Shown: positions 55,656 to 62,553 of the stretch, piece after piece
Numbering within the stretch: position 1 is the first letter of the stretch
Layout: every line of letters starts with the position of its first letter
DNA from: Spirillospora albida
GTDB taxonomy: Bacteria; Actinomycetota; Actinomycetes; Streptosporangiales; Streptosporangiaceae
DNA: 64,000 nucleotides
Reading direction: 5' to 3'
NCBI RefSeq assembly: GCF_000718255.1
Contig: NZ_JOFJ01000012.1
Coordinates: 1 to 64,000, forward strand
Program-made: the position numbers and the translations under genes
The notes under the pieces: model-generated
Told to the model about the DNA's origin: nothing
What the model saw: the letters and a program-made list of their open reading frames with translations, nothing else
Database searches by the model: none

Positions 55656-57563
55656 TCAGGTGCCGATGATGCCGCCGTCCTTGCGGCGGATGGCTACGGT
55701 CGCGGCCCGGGGACGGCCATTGGGGTCGAACTCCGGCCAGTTGCTGACCGCCCGCGGGTTCTGCGGGGTCGGGGTGCCCCAGGCGGCGCTGCTCTCGCCC
55801 GGGTGCTGGATGTTGATGAACAGCGTCCGCTGGTCGGGGGCCAGAGTGAAGCCGGTGACCTCGGAGCCGCGCGGCCCGACCAGGAAGCGGCGGATCTCAC
55901 CGGTACGGGGGTCGGCCGCGAGCAGCGCGTTGTTGGCGATGTTGTCGTAGCCCTTGCTCGCCAGGGCCTGCGACGAGTTGGAGATGTCGGTCTGGATCCA
56001 CAGGCGGCCCGCCCTGTCGAAGCCGATGCCGTCGGGCGAGCCGAAGATGTTGTCCGGGCCGAGTTCGACCTGCGGGTCGTAGGCGGGGTCGCCGGCCAGG
56101 ACGAAGATGTCCCACTCGAACGTCAGGGCGGTGTTGTCGCCCCGCTTCTCGCGCCAGCGGACGATGTGCCCGTACGGGTTGGGCTTGCGGGGGTTGACCT
56201 TGCCCCCGTTGCCACCGCCGTTGGTCAGCGTCAGGTAGACGTCCTTGTTGCCGGGGTTGACCGCGACCCATTCGGGGCGGTCGAGCTTGGTGGCGCCCAC
56301 GGCGTCGGCCGCCGTGCGGGTGCGCAGCAGCACGTCGGCCTGGTCCTTCCAGCCGTTGGCCGCCGTCAGCGGGCCGGTGCCGAACTTCAGCGGCAGCCAG
56401 GTTCCCGAACCGTCGTCGTTGAACTTGGCGACGTACAGGGTGCCGTGGTCCAAAGGGCTCCTGCCGAGGGCCCGCAGCAGGCGCCAGTTGCCGTCGCCGA
56501 CGAACTTGTAGACGTACTCGCCGTCCTGGTCGTCGCCGCTGTAGACGACGACGCGGCCTCGGGACTCGGTGACCGTCGCGCTCTCGTGCTTGAACCGTCC
56601 GAGCGCGGTGCGCTTCACCGGGGTGCCGTGCGGAGAGAACGGGTCGATCTCGACGACCCAGCCGAAGCGGTTGGCCTCCTTGGGGTTGGCCGCCACGTCG
56701 AAGCGCGGGTCCGCCGTGTGCCATCTGTAGTCGCCGCCCGACGCGCCGATCCCGTAGCGGGCCTCCTCGGTGGACGGCTTCCAGGAGGGGTCGGCGGTGC
56801 CGAAGTAGCCGTTGAAGTTCTCCTCGCAGGTGATGTACGTCCCCCAGGGGGTGTACCCGCTGGAGCAGTTGTTGAGGGTGCCCCGCGCCGGGCCCTTCGC
56901 GGCCAGTTCCGGGTGACCGGGCTTGACCGGGCCCGAGAAGGTCACCGGGGTGTTGCCGGTGATCCGGCGGTTGTACCTGGAGTCGACCCGCTGCCAGCCG
57001 GATTTGGTCCGGGCCACCTTCACGACGCTCACGCCGTGCGCGGCGAGCGCCTTGTCGACCTTCTCCCGGGTGACCGTCGCGTTGCCGTCGGTGTAGAGCA
57101 GCGTGTTGTCGGTGTACTCGTGGTTGAGCACCAGCAGCCCGGTGTCGCCGCGGCCCATCGGGAACAGGTGCATCCCGTCGTGGTGCATGCCGATCTGCTG
57201 CTCCTGCTCCTTGGCGGAGTTGGAGGCGTCCTTCTTCCATGCGGGCCCGCTGGAGCGGATCGGCGTGCCCCACGGGATCAGCACCTGGGCGGTGTAGCCC
57301 TCGGGCACCGTCAGCGTGTCGTCCGTGCTGGTCGGCACCGCCTTGAACCCGAGCAGCGGGCGGCGCCCCGGCCTGGCGGGGGACGCCGCGGCGGACGCGG
57401 TGCCGCCGGCCGCCGTGCCGAGGAAGCCCGCGGCCGCGGCGACGGTGCCGCCGCGGAGGACGCCGCGCCGCGACATCCTCCGCTCGAGGATCTGCTGGAA
57501 GGCCTCGTTCTTCGAGGGGTTCGAGCTCTGGTCGTCGGGATCGGCGACGAACGTTTCGGACAT
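55656..57563 (-). CDS. PhoX-type (DUF839) phosphatase, Tat-exported
   Basis: 635 residues. PhoX enzymes are extracellular calcium/iron alkaline phosphatases that release phosphate from organic esters. A cytoplasmic lead of about 30 residues precedes the twin-arginine signal SRRGVLRGGTVAAAAGF. Family blocks: LLVLNHEYTDNT, NNCSSGYTPWGTYITCEENF, GRFKHESATV, YSGDDQDGEYVYKF and PDGIGFDRAGRLWIQTD. The two Cys of the NNCSSG/ITCEENF block are conserved in the family. ATG (MSETFVADPDD). A GTTCACC element lies about 95 bases upstream of the start, which would fit control by PhoP. Confidence 0.92.
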   Translation of the reverse strand: MSETFVADPDDQSSNPSKNEAFQQILERRMSRRGVLRGGTVAAAAGFLGTAAGGTASAAASPARPGRRPLLGFKAVPTSTDDTLTVPEGYTAQVLIPWGTPIRSSGPAWKKDASNSAKEQEQQIGMHHDGMHLFPMGRGDTGLLVLNHEYTDNTLLYTDGNATVTREKVDKALAAHGVSVVKVARTKSGWQRVDSRYNRRITGNTPVTFSGPVKPGHPELAAKGPARGTLNNCSSGYTPWGTYITCEENFNGYFGTADPSWKPSTEEARYGIGASGGDYRWHTADPRFDVAANPKEANRFGWVVEIDPFSPHGTPVKRTALGRFKHESATVTESRGRVVVYSGDDQDGEYVYKFVGDGNWRLLRALGRSPLDHGTLYVAKFNDDGSGTWLPLKFGTGPLTAANGWKDQADVLLRTRTAADAVGATKLDRPEWVAVNPGNKDVYLTLTNGGGNGGKVNPRKPNPYGHIVRWREKRGDNTALTFEWDIFVLAGDPAYDPQVELGPDNIFGSPDGIGFDRAGRLWIQTDISNSSQALASKGYDNIANNALLAADPRTGEIRRFLVGPRGSEVTGFTLAPDQRTLFINIQHPGESSAAWGTPTPQNPRAVSNWPEFDPNGRPRAATVAIRRKDGGIIGT

Positions 57564-57657
57564 GTCTGGACCTCGTTCACGACAAGAACCGGACCCGGCG
57601 GACGCCGGACCGGACCGCCCGACAGTCTGGAGCCCCGAGGTGGGTGCCACGAGGTCA

Positions 57658-57668
57658 GGAAGGTGAAC
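57658..57668 (-). promoter_or_regulatory. Possible PHO-box unit upstream of the PhoX-type gene
   Basis: On the minus strand GTTCACCTTCC matches the 11-base direct-repeat unit of Streptomyces PHO boxes (core GTTCACC). A second, well-conserved adjacent unit is not evident; the next 11 bases read TGACCTCGTGG. Listed because of the phosphatase downstream. Confidence 0.3.
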
Positions 57669-57798
57669 AGTCAAGCAATTTCGTCGGGTGGCGGCGTTCG
57701 TCCTTTTCCCGTTCGGGGAGCGACGAAAGGGGCGGAGGGGTCCGCGCCTGCTTGGCGGAGGCATGGCCGAGAGCAGGGCTCGACTTCTGGAGGGACGT

Positions 57799-59022
57799 GT
57801 GAAGCCTGCCGGGTCCGCGTCGGCGGGCGCTCGTGCCTCCCGGGTTCCGCTGGTGGCCCTGTGCGTCACCGAGATCACCAGCTGGGGCGTCCTGTACTAC
57901 GCCTTCCCGGTGCTCGCACCCGTGATCGGACGCGAGACGGGCTGGTCCGCCGGGGCCACCACGGCGGGCTTCTCCGCCGCGCTGGTGGTGGCCGCGCTCG
58001 GCGGCGTCCCACTCGGCCGCGTCCTGGACCGGCGCGGCCCCCGCCTGCCGATGACCGCCGGTTCGATGCTGGCCGTCCTGGCGGTCCTCGGCCTGGCCGC
58101 CGCGCCGGACGCGGGCTGGTTCGCCGCCGCCTGGCTGCTCGCCGGGGCGGCGATGAGCGCCGTGCTCTACCAGCCCGCGTTCGCCGCCCTGACCCGCTAC
58201 CACGCGCCGCACCACGTCCGGGCGCTGACGACCCTCACGCTGGTCGGGGGGCTGGCCAGCACCGTGTTCGCGCCCCTGACGGGCGTGCTCGCCGAGCATC
58301 TGCCGTGGCGGGCCGTCTATGTGGTCCTCGCCGCGATCCTCGGGGTGGTCACCGTCCCGCTGCACTTCCTCGCCCTGCGCCGCCCGTGGCCCGAGGCCGC
58401 GCGGAAGGCGGACGAGCCCTGCGGGCCATGGCGCGGGGACGTCGTGCGCAGCGCCCCCTTCCTGCTGCTCATGGCCGCGCTGACGCTGTCGGCCTTCTCC
58501 GCGTCCGCCGTGCTCATCCACCTCATCGGCCTGCTCATGGCGCGGGGCGCGTCGCCTGCGACCGCCGCGTGGGCGCTCGGCCTCGGCGGCGTCGGGCAGG
58601 TCGCGGGGCGGCTCGGCTACGCGGCCCTGGCCCGCCGCACGAGCGTCCGCGCCCGGACGGTCGGGATCCTCGCGGGCGCCGCCGCCACGACCGGCGCGCT
58701 CGCCGCCGTCCCCGGGCCGCTGTGGCTGCTCATATGCGTGGTGGTGCTCGCCGGCGTCATCCGCGGCATCACCACGCTGCTCCAGGCGACGGCGGTCACC
58801 GACCGCTGGGGCACCGGCGCCTACGGAACGCTCACCGGCATCCTCGTCGCACCGGCCACGATCGCGGGGGCGATCGCCCCGGCGGCGGGCGCGGCGCTCC
58901 TCGGCCCCCTCGGGGGCTACCCGGCGCTGTACGCCGTCCTGGCCTTGATCGCCGCTTCGGCCGCGCTGACCGCAGCCGGAACGTCCGTCGGAGCATCACC
59001 CCGTGGCGGCGGCCGGGGCTGA
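57799..59022 (+). CDS. MFS transporter
   Basis: 407 residues, about 12 membrane helices. MFS features: LVALCVTEITSWGVLYYAFP, the motif-A-like loop GVPLGRVLDRRGPRLPM, and GGVGQVAGRLGYAALARR between helices 8 and 9. It resembles the monocarboxylate-porter/OFA-like exporters, but the substrate is not readable. I chose GTG (VKPAGSASAG) with GGAGG five bases upstream; an ATG 12 codons earlier is possible. Divergent from the PhoX-type gene. Confidence 0.85.
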   Translation: MKPAGSASAGARASRVPLVALCVTEITSWGVLYYAFPVLAPVIGRETGWSAGATTAGFSAALVVAALGGVPLGRVLDRRGPRLPMTAGSMLAVLAVLGLAAAPDAGWFAAAWLLAGAAMSAVLYQPAFAALTRYHAPHHVRALTTLTLVGGLASTVFAPLTGVLAEHLPWRAVYVVLAAILGVVTVPLHFLALRRPWPEAARKADEPCGPWRGDVVRSAPFLLLMAALTLSAFSASAVLIHLIGLLMARGASPATAAWALGLGGVGQVAGRLGYAALARRTSVRARTVGILAGAAATTGALAAVPGPLWLLICVVVLAGVIRGITTLLQATAVTDRWGTGAYGTLTGILVAPATIAGAIAPAAGAALLGPLGGYPALYAVLALIAASAALTAAGTSVGASPRGGGRG

Positions 59023-59179
59023 GGATGCCCGCATCGTCTCGCCGCCCGGCGCGGACGCGTCAGTCGTTGGCCTGGATCCACTTCAGCTGCGGATCGGCCG
59101 TGTTGTACCAGGTGCGTGGGCTGAGGGGGATGCAGGGAAGTGCGGTGGCGCGGGGTGAAAGATGCTCTATTGTCCGAGC

Positions 59180-59857
59180 GTGGCTACGGTTCTGCTCGTC
59201 GAGGACGACGACTACGTTCGGCAGGCGCTGCTGCGGGAGCTGCGGGACCTCGGGCACGCGGTGCGAAGCGCCGGGCGGGCGCTGGACGCGCTGCGGGAGG
59301 TCACGGCGGAGGCGCCCGAGGTCGTGGTGCTGGATCTCGGGCTGCCCGACCTCGACGGCGGCGAGGCTTTGAAGATGCTGCGGGCCGTGTCGGACGTCCC
59401 GGTGATCGTGGCCACGGCGCGGGACGACGAGCGGGAGATCATCCGGTTGCTCGGGTCCGGCGCGGACGACTACGTGATCAAGCCGTTCTCGGCCGGGCAC
59501 CTGCACGCGCGGATCACGGCGGTGCTGCGGAGGGCCCGCACGGCGCCGCAGCAGGACGCGCTCGTGATCGGCGACCTGCGGGTCGACACCGAGCGGCGGC
59601 AGGTCACGCTGGCCGGGGCCGTGCTGCAGCTGTCGCGCAAGGAGTTCGACCTGCTGGCGTTCCTCGCGCGGAACGCGGGACGGGTCGTCCGGCGGCAGGA
59701 GCTGCTCGCGCAGGTGTGGCAGCAGCCCTACGGGGACGACCAGACGATCGACGTCCATGTGTCGTGGCTGCGGCGGAAGATGGGCGAGAGCGCGGCCAAG
59801 CCGCGCTACCTGCACACGGTGCGGGGCGTGGGGCTGATGCTGACGGCGCCGGAGTGA
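59180..59857 (+). CDS. OmpR/PhoB-family response regulator
   Basis: 225 residues from GTG (VATVLLVEDD). Receiver with LLVEDDDYVRQ, phospho-Asp in VVVLDLGLPDLDGG (about 51) and YVIKPFSAGHL; winged-helix DNA-binding domain from about 130 (LVIGDLRVDTERRQVTLAGA, TIDVHVSWLRRKMGE). TATTGT lies 6 bases before GTG and no Shine-Dalgarno is seen, so it is probably leaderless. The likely partner kinase begins 575 bases downstream, beyond an inverted gene. Confidence 0.92.
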   Translation: MATVLLVEDDDYVRQALLRELRDLGHAVRSAGRALDALREVTAEAPEVVVLDLGLPDLDGGEALKMLRAVSDVPVIVATARDDEREIIRLLGSGADDYVIKPFSAGHLHARITAVLRRARTAPQQDALVIGDLRVDTERRQVTLAGAVLQLSRKEFDLLAFLARNAGRVVRRQELLAQVWQQPYGDDQTIDVHVSWLRRKMGESAAKPRYLHTVRGVGLMLTAPE

Positions 59858-59861
59858 GGCG

Positions 59862-60362
59862 TCAGTACTCGTATACCTCGACGAGCGGCGGGTGGCCGTT
59901 CCAGGTGACGAAGACGGCGGAGCCGTGCGTGCCGTCGGTCAGGTCGACGCGGAGCCAGGCGGTGTTGCGCCAGGTCTTGACCTGGAAGCCGCTGTTCGGC
60001 ATCGCGGAGACGAGGCGGGCGGAGTCCGTCCCGATCGAAAGGACAACGCGGCCCGACTTCACGGTGTAGGCGCGGACCTTGCCGGACGGGGCGGGCGGCT
60101 TCGCCGTTCCTCCGCCGCCCGGGGACGCGGAGGGGCTCGGTCGCCGGGTCTCGCGGGCGGTGGCGGGAGTCCGCTCGGGCGTCCGCTCGGGGACGGGCGT
60201 CGCGGTGGGCGGCCGGCCCTCGCGGACGGGGACGTCCGCGGCGAGGTCGCGGGTGGGCAGCACGGTGCCGCGCAGGGCGTCGCCGACGCCCGCCCAGCTG
60301 ATCGCGATGCCGGCGGCCGTGGTGGCGAGCCATACCGCGACGAAGAGGATCCGTGACCGCAT
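59862..60362 (-). CDS. Anchored extracytoplasmic protein, unknown function
   Basis: 166 residues: N-terminal signal anchor (ILFVAVWLATTAAGIAISWA), a Pro/Thr/Ser/Arg-rich linker at about 45-90 (RPPTATPVPERTPERTPATA), and an outer beta-rich domain of about 75 residues (AYTVKSGRVVLSIGTDSARL, VFVTWNGHPPLVEVYEY). No known family is recognised. It is inverted between a response regulator and a kinase gene, converging on the former and diverging from the latter. CATAAT lies 7 bases before the chosen ATG (leaderless pattern); ATGs 3 and 6 codons upstream are alternatives. Confidence 0.65.
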   Translation of the reverse strand: MRSRILFVAVWLATTAAGIAISWAGVGDALRGTVLPTRDLAADVPVREGRPPTATPVPERTPERTPATARETRRPSPSASPGGGGTAKPPAPSGKVRAYTVKSGRVVLSIGTDSARLVSAMPNSGFQVKTWRNTAWLRVDLTDGTHGSAVFVTWNGHPPLVEVYEY

Positions 60363-60432
60363 GGCCCCCATTATGGGCATACGCAGGGTGTTTACGGGTC
60401 TGACATGATGCGGTGGTCTTCGTGGAGGTGGG

Positions 60433-61764
60433 ATGAGGGTAGCGCTCGCCCGGGTCGCGACGGCGGTCACGGCCATGGTGGCGCTGTCGTTCGTGGTGCC
60501 GCTCGGGCTGCTCAACGGGCAGATGGCGCGCGAGCGGGCGCTGACCGCGGCGGAGCGGCAGGCGTCGTCGCTCGTGCCCGTGCTGACGGTCACGACCCGT
60601 CCGGACGATCTGACGGCGGCGATCGGGTCGATCCCGGCGGGCGCGGCGGGGCGGCTCGCGCTGTACCTGCCCGCCGGCCCGGTGATCGGCGTTCCGCGCG
60701 CACCGGCCGGGCGGCCGGCGGCGGTGCGGGAGCGGGGCCGCACGTCCGCGGTCGGGATCAAGGGCGGGACGGTGCTGCTGCGCCCGGTCGTGCTGACCGG
60801 CGACCGGACGGCGGTCATCGAGGTCTTCGTCCCGGAGGCGGAGCTGAGCCGGGGCGTGGCGAAGTCGTGGCTGGTCCTCGCCCTGGTGGCGCTGGCGCTG
60901 GTGCTGGTGTCGGTGGCGATGGCGGACCGGCTCGCGATCCGGGTCGTGCGGGCGTCCGACCGGCTCGCCCAGGCGGTGACCCGGGTCGGGCGGGGCGACC
61001 TGTCGGCGCGGATCGCCCCCGACGGCCCGGCGGAGCTGCGGGTCGCCGGCGAGGCGTTCAACGACATGGTGGGGCGGCTGGCCGGCCTCCTCGCGGCGGA
61101 GCGGGAGGGCGCGGCGGATCTTTCGCACCGGCTGCGGACGCCCCTGACCGCGCTGCGGGTGAACCTCAGCGGGCTCGCCGAGCACCCGGGCGACCGGGCG
61201 CGCCTCACGCAGAGCCAGGAGGCGCTCGGACGGCTGGAGGAGGCCGTCGACGAGATCATCATCGCGGCGCGGCGGCCGGGCGGCGGGGCGGTGGGCTGCG
61301 ACGCGGCGGAGGTCGTCCGGGAGCGGCTCAGGTTCTGGTCGGCGCTGGCCGAGGACCAGGGCCGCGAGTGGGGTTTCGTCGCGCCGGACGGGCCCGCGCC
61401 GGTGCCGGTCGCGAAGAACGACCTGGCGGCGGCGGTCGACGCGCTGCTCGGCAACGTGTTCCGGCACACGCCGCAGGGCTGCGGGTTCCGGTTGACGGTG
61501 CACCGGGGGCGGAACTCGACGGGCCTGCTGTTCAGCGACGCGGGCCCCGGGATCGACGCGCCGGCGGACGCGCTGCGCCGGGGCGCGAGCGGCGCGGGGT
61601 CCACCGGGCTGGGCCTGGACATCGCCCGCCGGCTCGCCGAGGCGACCGGCGGGTCACTGAAGATCGGCCGGTCGCCGCTCGGGGGCGCGCAGATCGAGGT
61701 GTGGCTGCGGACGTCGCCGAAGCCCGCGCCCCGCCGCTCGGCCCGCCGCCGCGCCGGGGCCTGA
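60433..61764 (+). CDS. Sensor histidine kinase (HAMP, HisKA, HATPase)
   Basis: 443 residues. First membrane helix VTAMVALSFVVPLGLLNGQ, extracytoplasmic region of about 110 residues, second helix SWLVLALVALALVLVSVAMA, HAMP at about 175-220 (RLAQAVTRVGRGDLSARIAP), H-box ADLSHRLRTPLTALRVNLSG with the His at about 233, and HATPase_c (ALLGNVFRHTPQGCGFRLTV, GSTGLGLDIARRLAEATGGS). Orthodox kinase for an OmpR-type regulator, most likely the one at 59180. The start GTGGGATG region has GAGGTGGG before ATG. Confidence 0.9.
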   Translation: MRVALARVATAVTAMVALSFVVPLGLLNGQMARERALTAAERQASSLVPVLTVTTRPDDLTAAIGSIPAGAAGRLALYLPAGPVIGVPRAPAGRPAAVRERGRTSAVGIKGGTVLLRPVVLTGDRTAVIEVFVPEAELSRGVAKSWLVLALVALALVLVSVAMADRLAIRVVRASDRLAQAVTRVGRGDLSARIAPDGPAELRVAGEAFNDMVGRLAGLLAAEREGAADLSHRLRTPLTALRVNLSGLAEHPGDRARLTQSQEALGRLEEAVDEIIIAARRPGGGAVGCDAAEVVRERLRFWSALAEDQGREWGFVAPDGPAPVPVAKNDLAAAVDALLGNVFRHTPQGCGFRLTVHRGRNSTGLLFSDAGPGIDAPADALRRGASGAGSTGLGLDIARRLAEATGGSLKIGRSPLGGAQIEVWLRTSPKPAPRRSARRRAGA

Positions 61765-61790
61765 CCCCGGTTATGCCTCGCTGAGGCGCG

Positions 61791-61841
61791 CCTTAAGGCC
61801 TCCTGAAGTGCCGCTTTCCGGGTGCTCCGCGGCCCTAGTGT
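61791..61841 (+). promoter_or_regulatory. 11-bp-spaced direct repeat and promoter of the small exported protein gene
   Basis: CCTTAAG (61791-61797) and CCTGAAG (61802-61808) are direct heptamers one helical turn apart, the usual geometry for OmpR-family regulators. A -10-like TAGTGT follows at 61836-61841, 26 bases before the next start codon. The repeats sit just upstream of the -35 region. Binding by the adjacent OmpR-type regulator is an inference. Confidence 0.45.
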
Positions 61842-61866
61842 GCTTCGGAGTCGGAGGGAGCCGCCG

Positions 61867-62175
61867 GTGCGCAGGCACATCAAGTCATCGCTGGTCGTCG
61901 TAGGTGCGGGGATGGCGCTGGGCGCGGTGAGCGCGCCGTCGTTCGCGGACGCGCGGCCCTGCACGGCGCATGATCACCATGTGGCCGTGGAGGGCGCGTC
62001 CGCCGGAGCGCCGGCCGACGCGAAGGGCACCGGCATGATCGCCGGGGTGGCCGGCCTGGCGCTCGGGGGCATCGGCGGCCTCCTCCTCACGGGACGGCGC
62101 CGCCCCGCCCCGGTGGCGCTAGGTCGCGGGGAGAGCCGTGGCCAGCAGGACGATCCCGACCGATCCGACGAGTGA
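61867..62175 (+). CDS. Small exported membrane-anchored protein
   Basis: 102 residues from GTG (VRRHIKSSLVVVGAG), with GGAGGGAG upstream. Signal peptide (SLVVVGAGMALGAVSAPSFA), short outer stretch CTAHDHHVAVEG rich in His, a Gly/Ala-rich membrane helix (MIAGVAGLALGGIGGLLLTG) and an Arg-rich end. It looks like a small surface peptide; no LPxTG motif is present. Its last 57 bases overlap the convergent CopD-like gene. Confidence 0.6.
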   Translation: MRRHIKSSLVVVGAGMALGAVSAPSFADARPCTAHDHHVAVEGASAGAPADAKGTGMIAGVAGLALGGIGGLLLTGRRRPAPVALGRGESRGQQDDPDRSDE

Positions 62176-62553
62176 CGCCACCGCCATGGCGCGCGCGAAC
62201 GGCGGGTGCCGCTGGTTCGCCCACCCGTGCAGGCCCGCGCAGGCCATGACGGCGGTGAACAGCAGCAGCTTGGACGCCAGGATCCGCCCGTAGCCCGGCT
62301 CGGTGAGGGACTCCCAGGTCACGCCCTTGTGGACGGCGATCGCGATGCCGGTCGCGATCTGGACGGGCAGGAACACCGCGCCGGTGAACATGCCGAACCG
62401 CTTGCCGATGGCGCGCAGCGTCACGGCCCGCTGCTCGTCGGAGAGGGTGCGGCGGGCCAGCGGCAGGACGATCAGGGAGACCGTCAGCTGCCCGCCGACC
62501 CACAGCGCGGCCCCGGTGACGTGCAGGAAGCGGACGACGGACCACCAGGTCAC
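62119..62553 (-). CDS. CopD-like four-helix membrane protein
   Basis: 144 residues with four membrane helices (VVRFLHVTGAALWVGGQLTV, FTGAVFLPVQIATGIAIAVH, SKLLLFTAVMACAGLHGWAN, MAVASLVGSVGIVLLATALP). His residues at helix ends (FLHVTG, AVHKG, GLHGW) resemble the CopD/DUF2269-type proteins that handle copper or heme. Its GTG overlaps the stop of the upstream copper-oxidase gene, so the two are coupled and probably act together in copper or nitrogen-oxide chemistry (inference). Confidence 0.75.
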   Translation of the reverse strand: MTWWSVVRFLHVTGAALWVGGQLTVSLIVLPLARRTLSDEQRAVTLRAIGKRFGMFTGAVFLPVQIATGIAIAVHKGVTWESLTEPGYGRILASKLLLFTAVMACAGLHGWANQRHPPFARAMAVASLVGSVGIVLLATALPAT

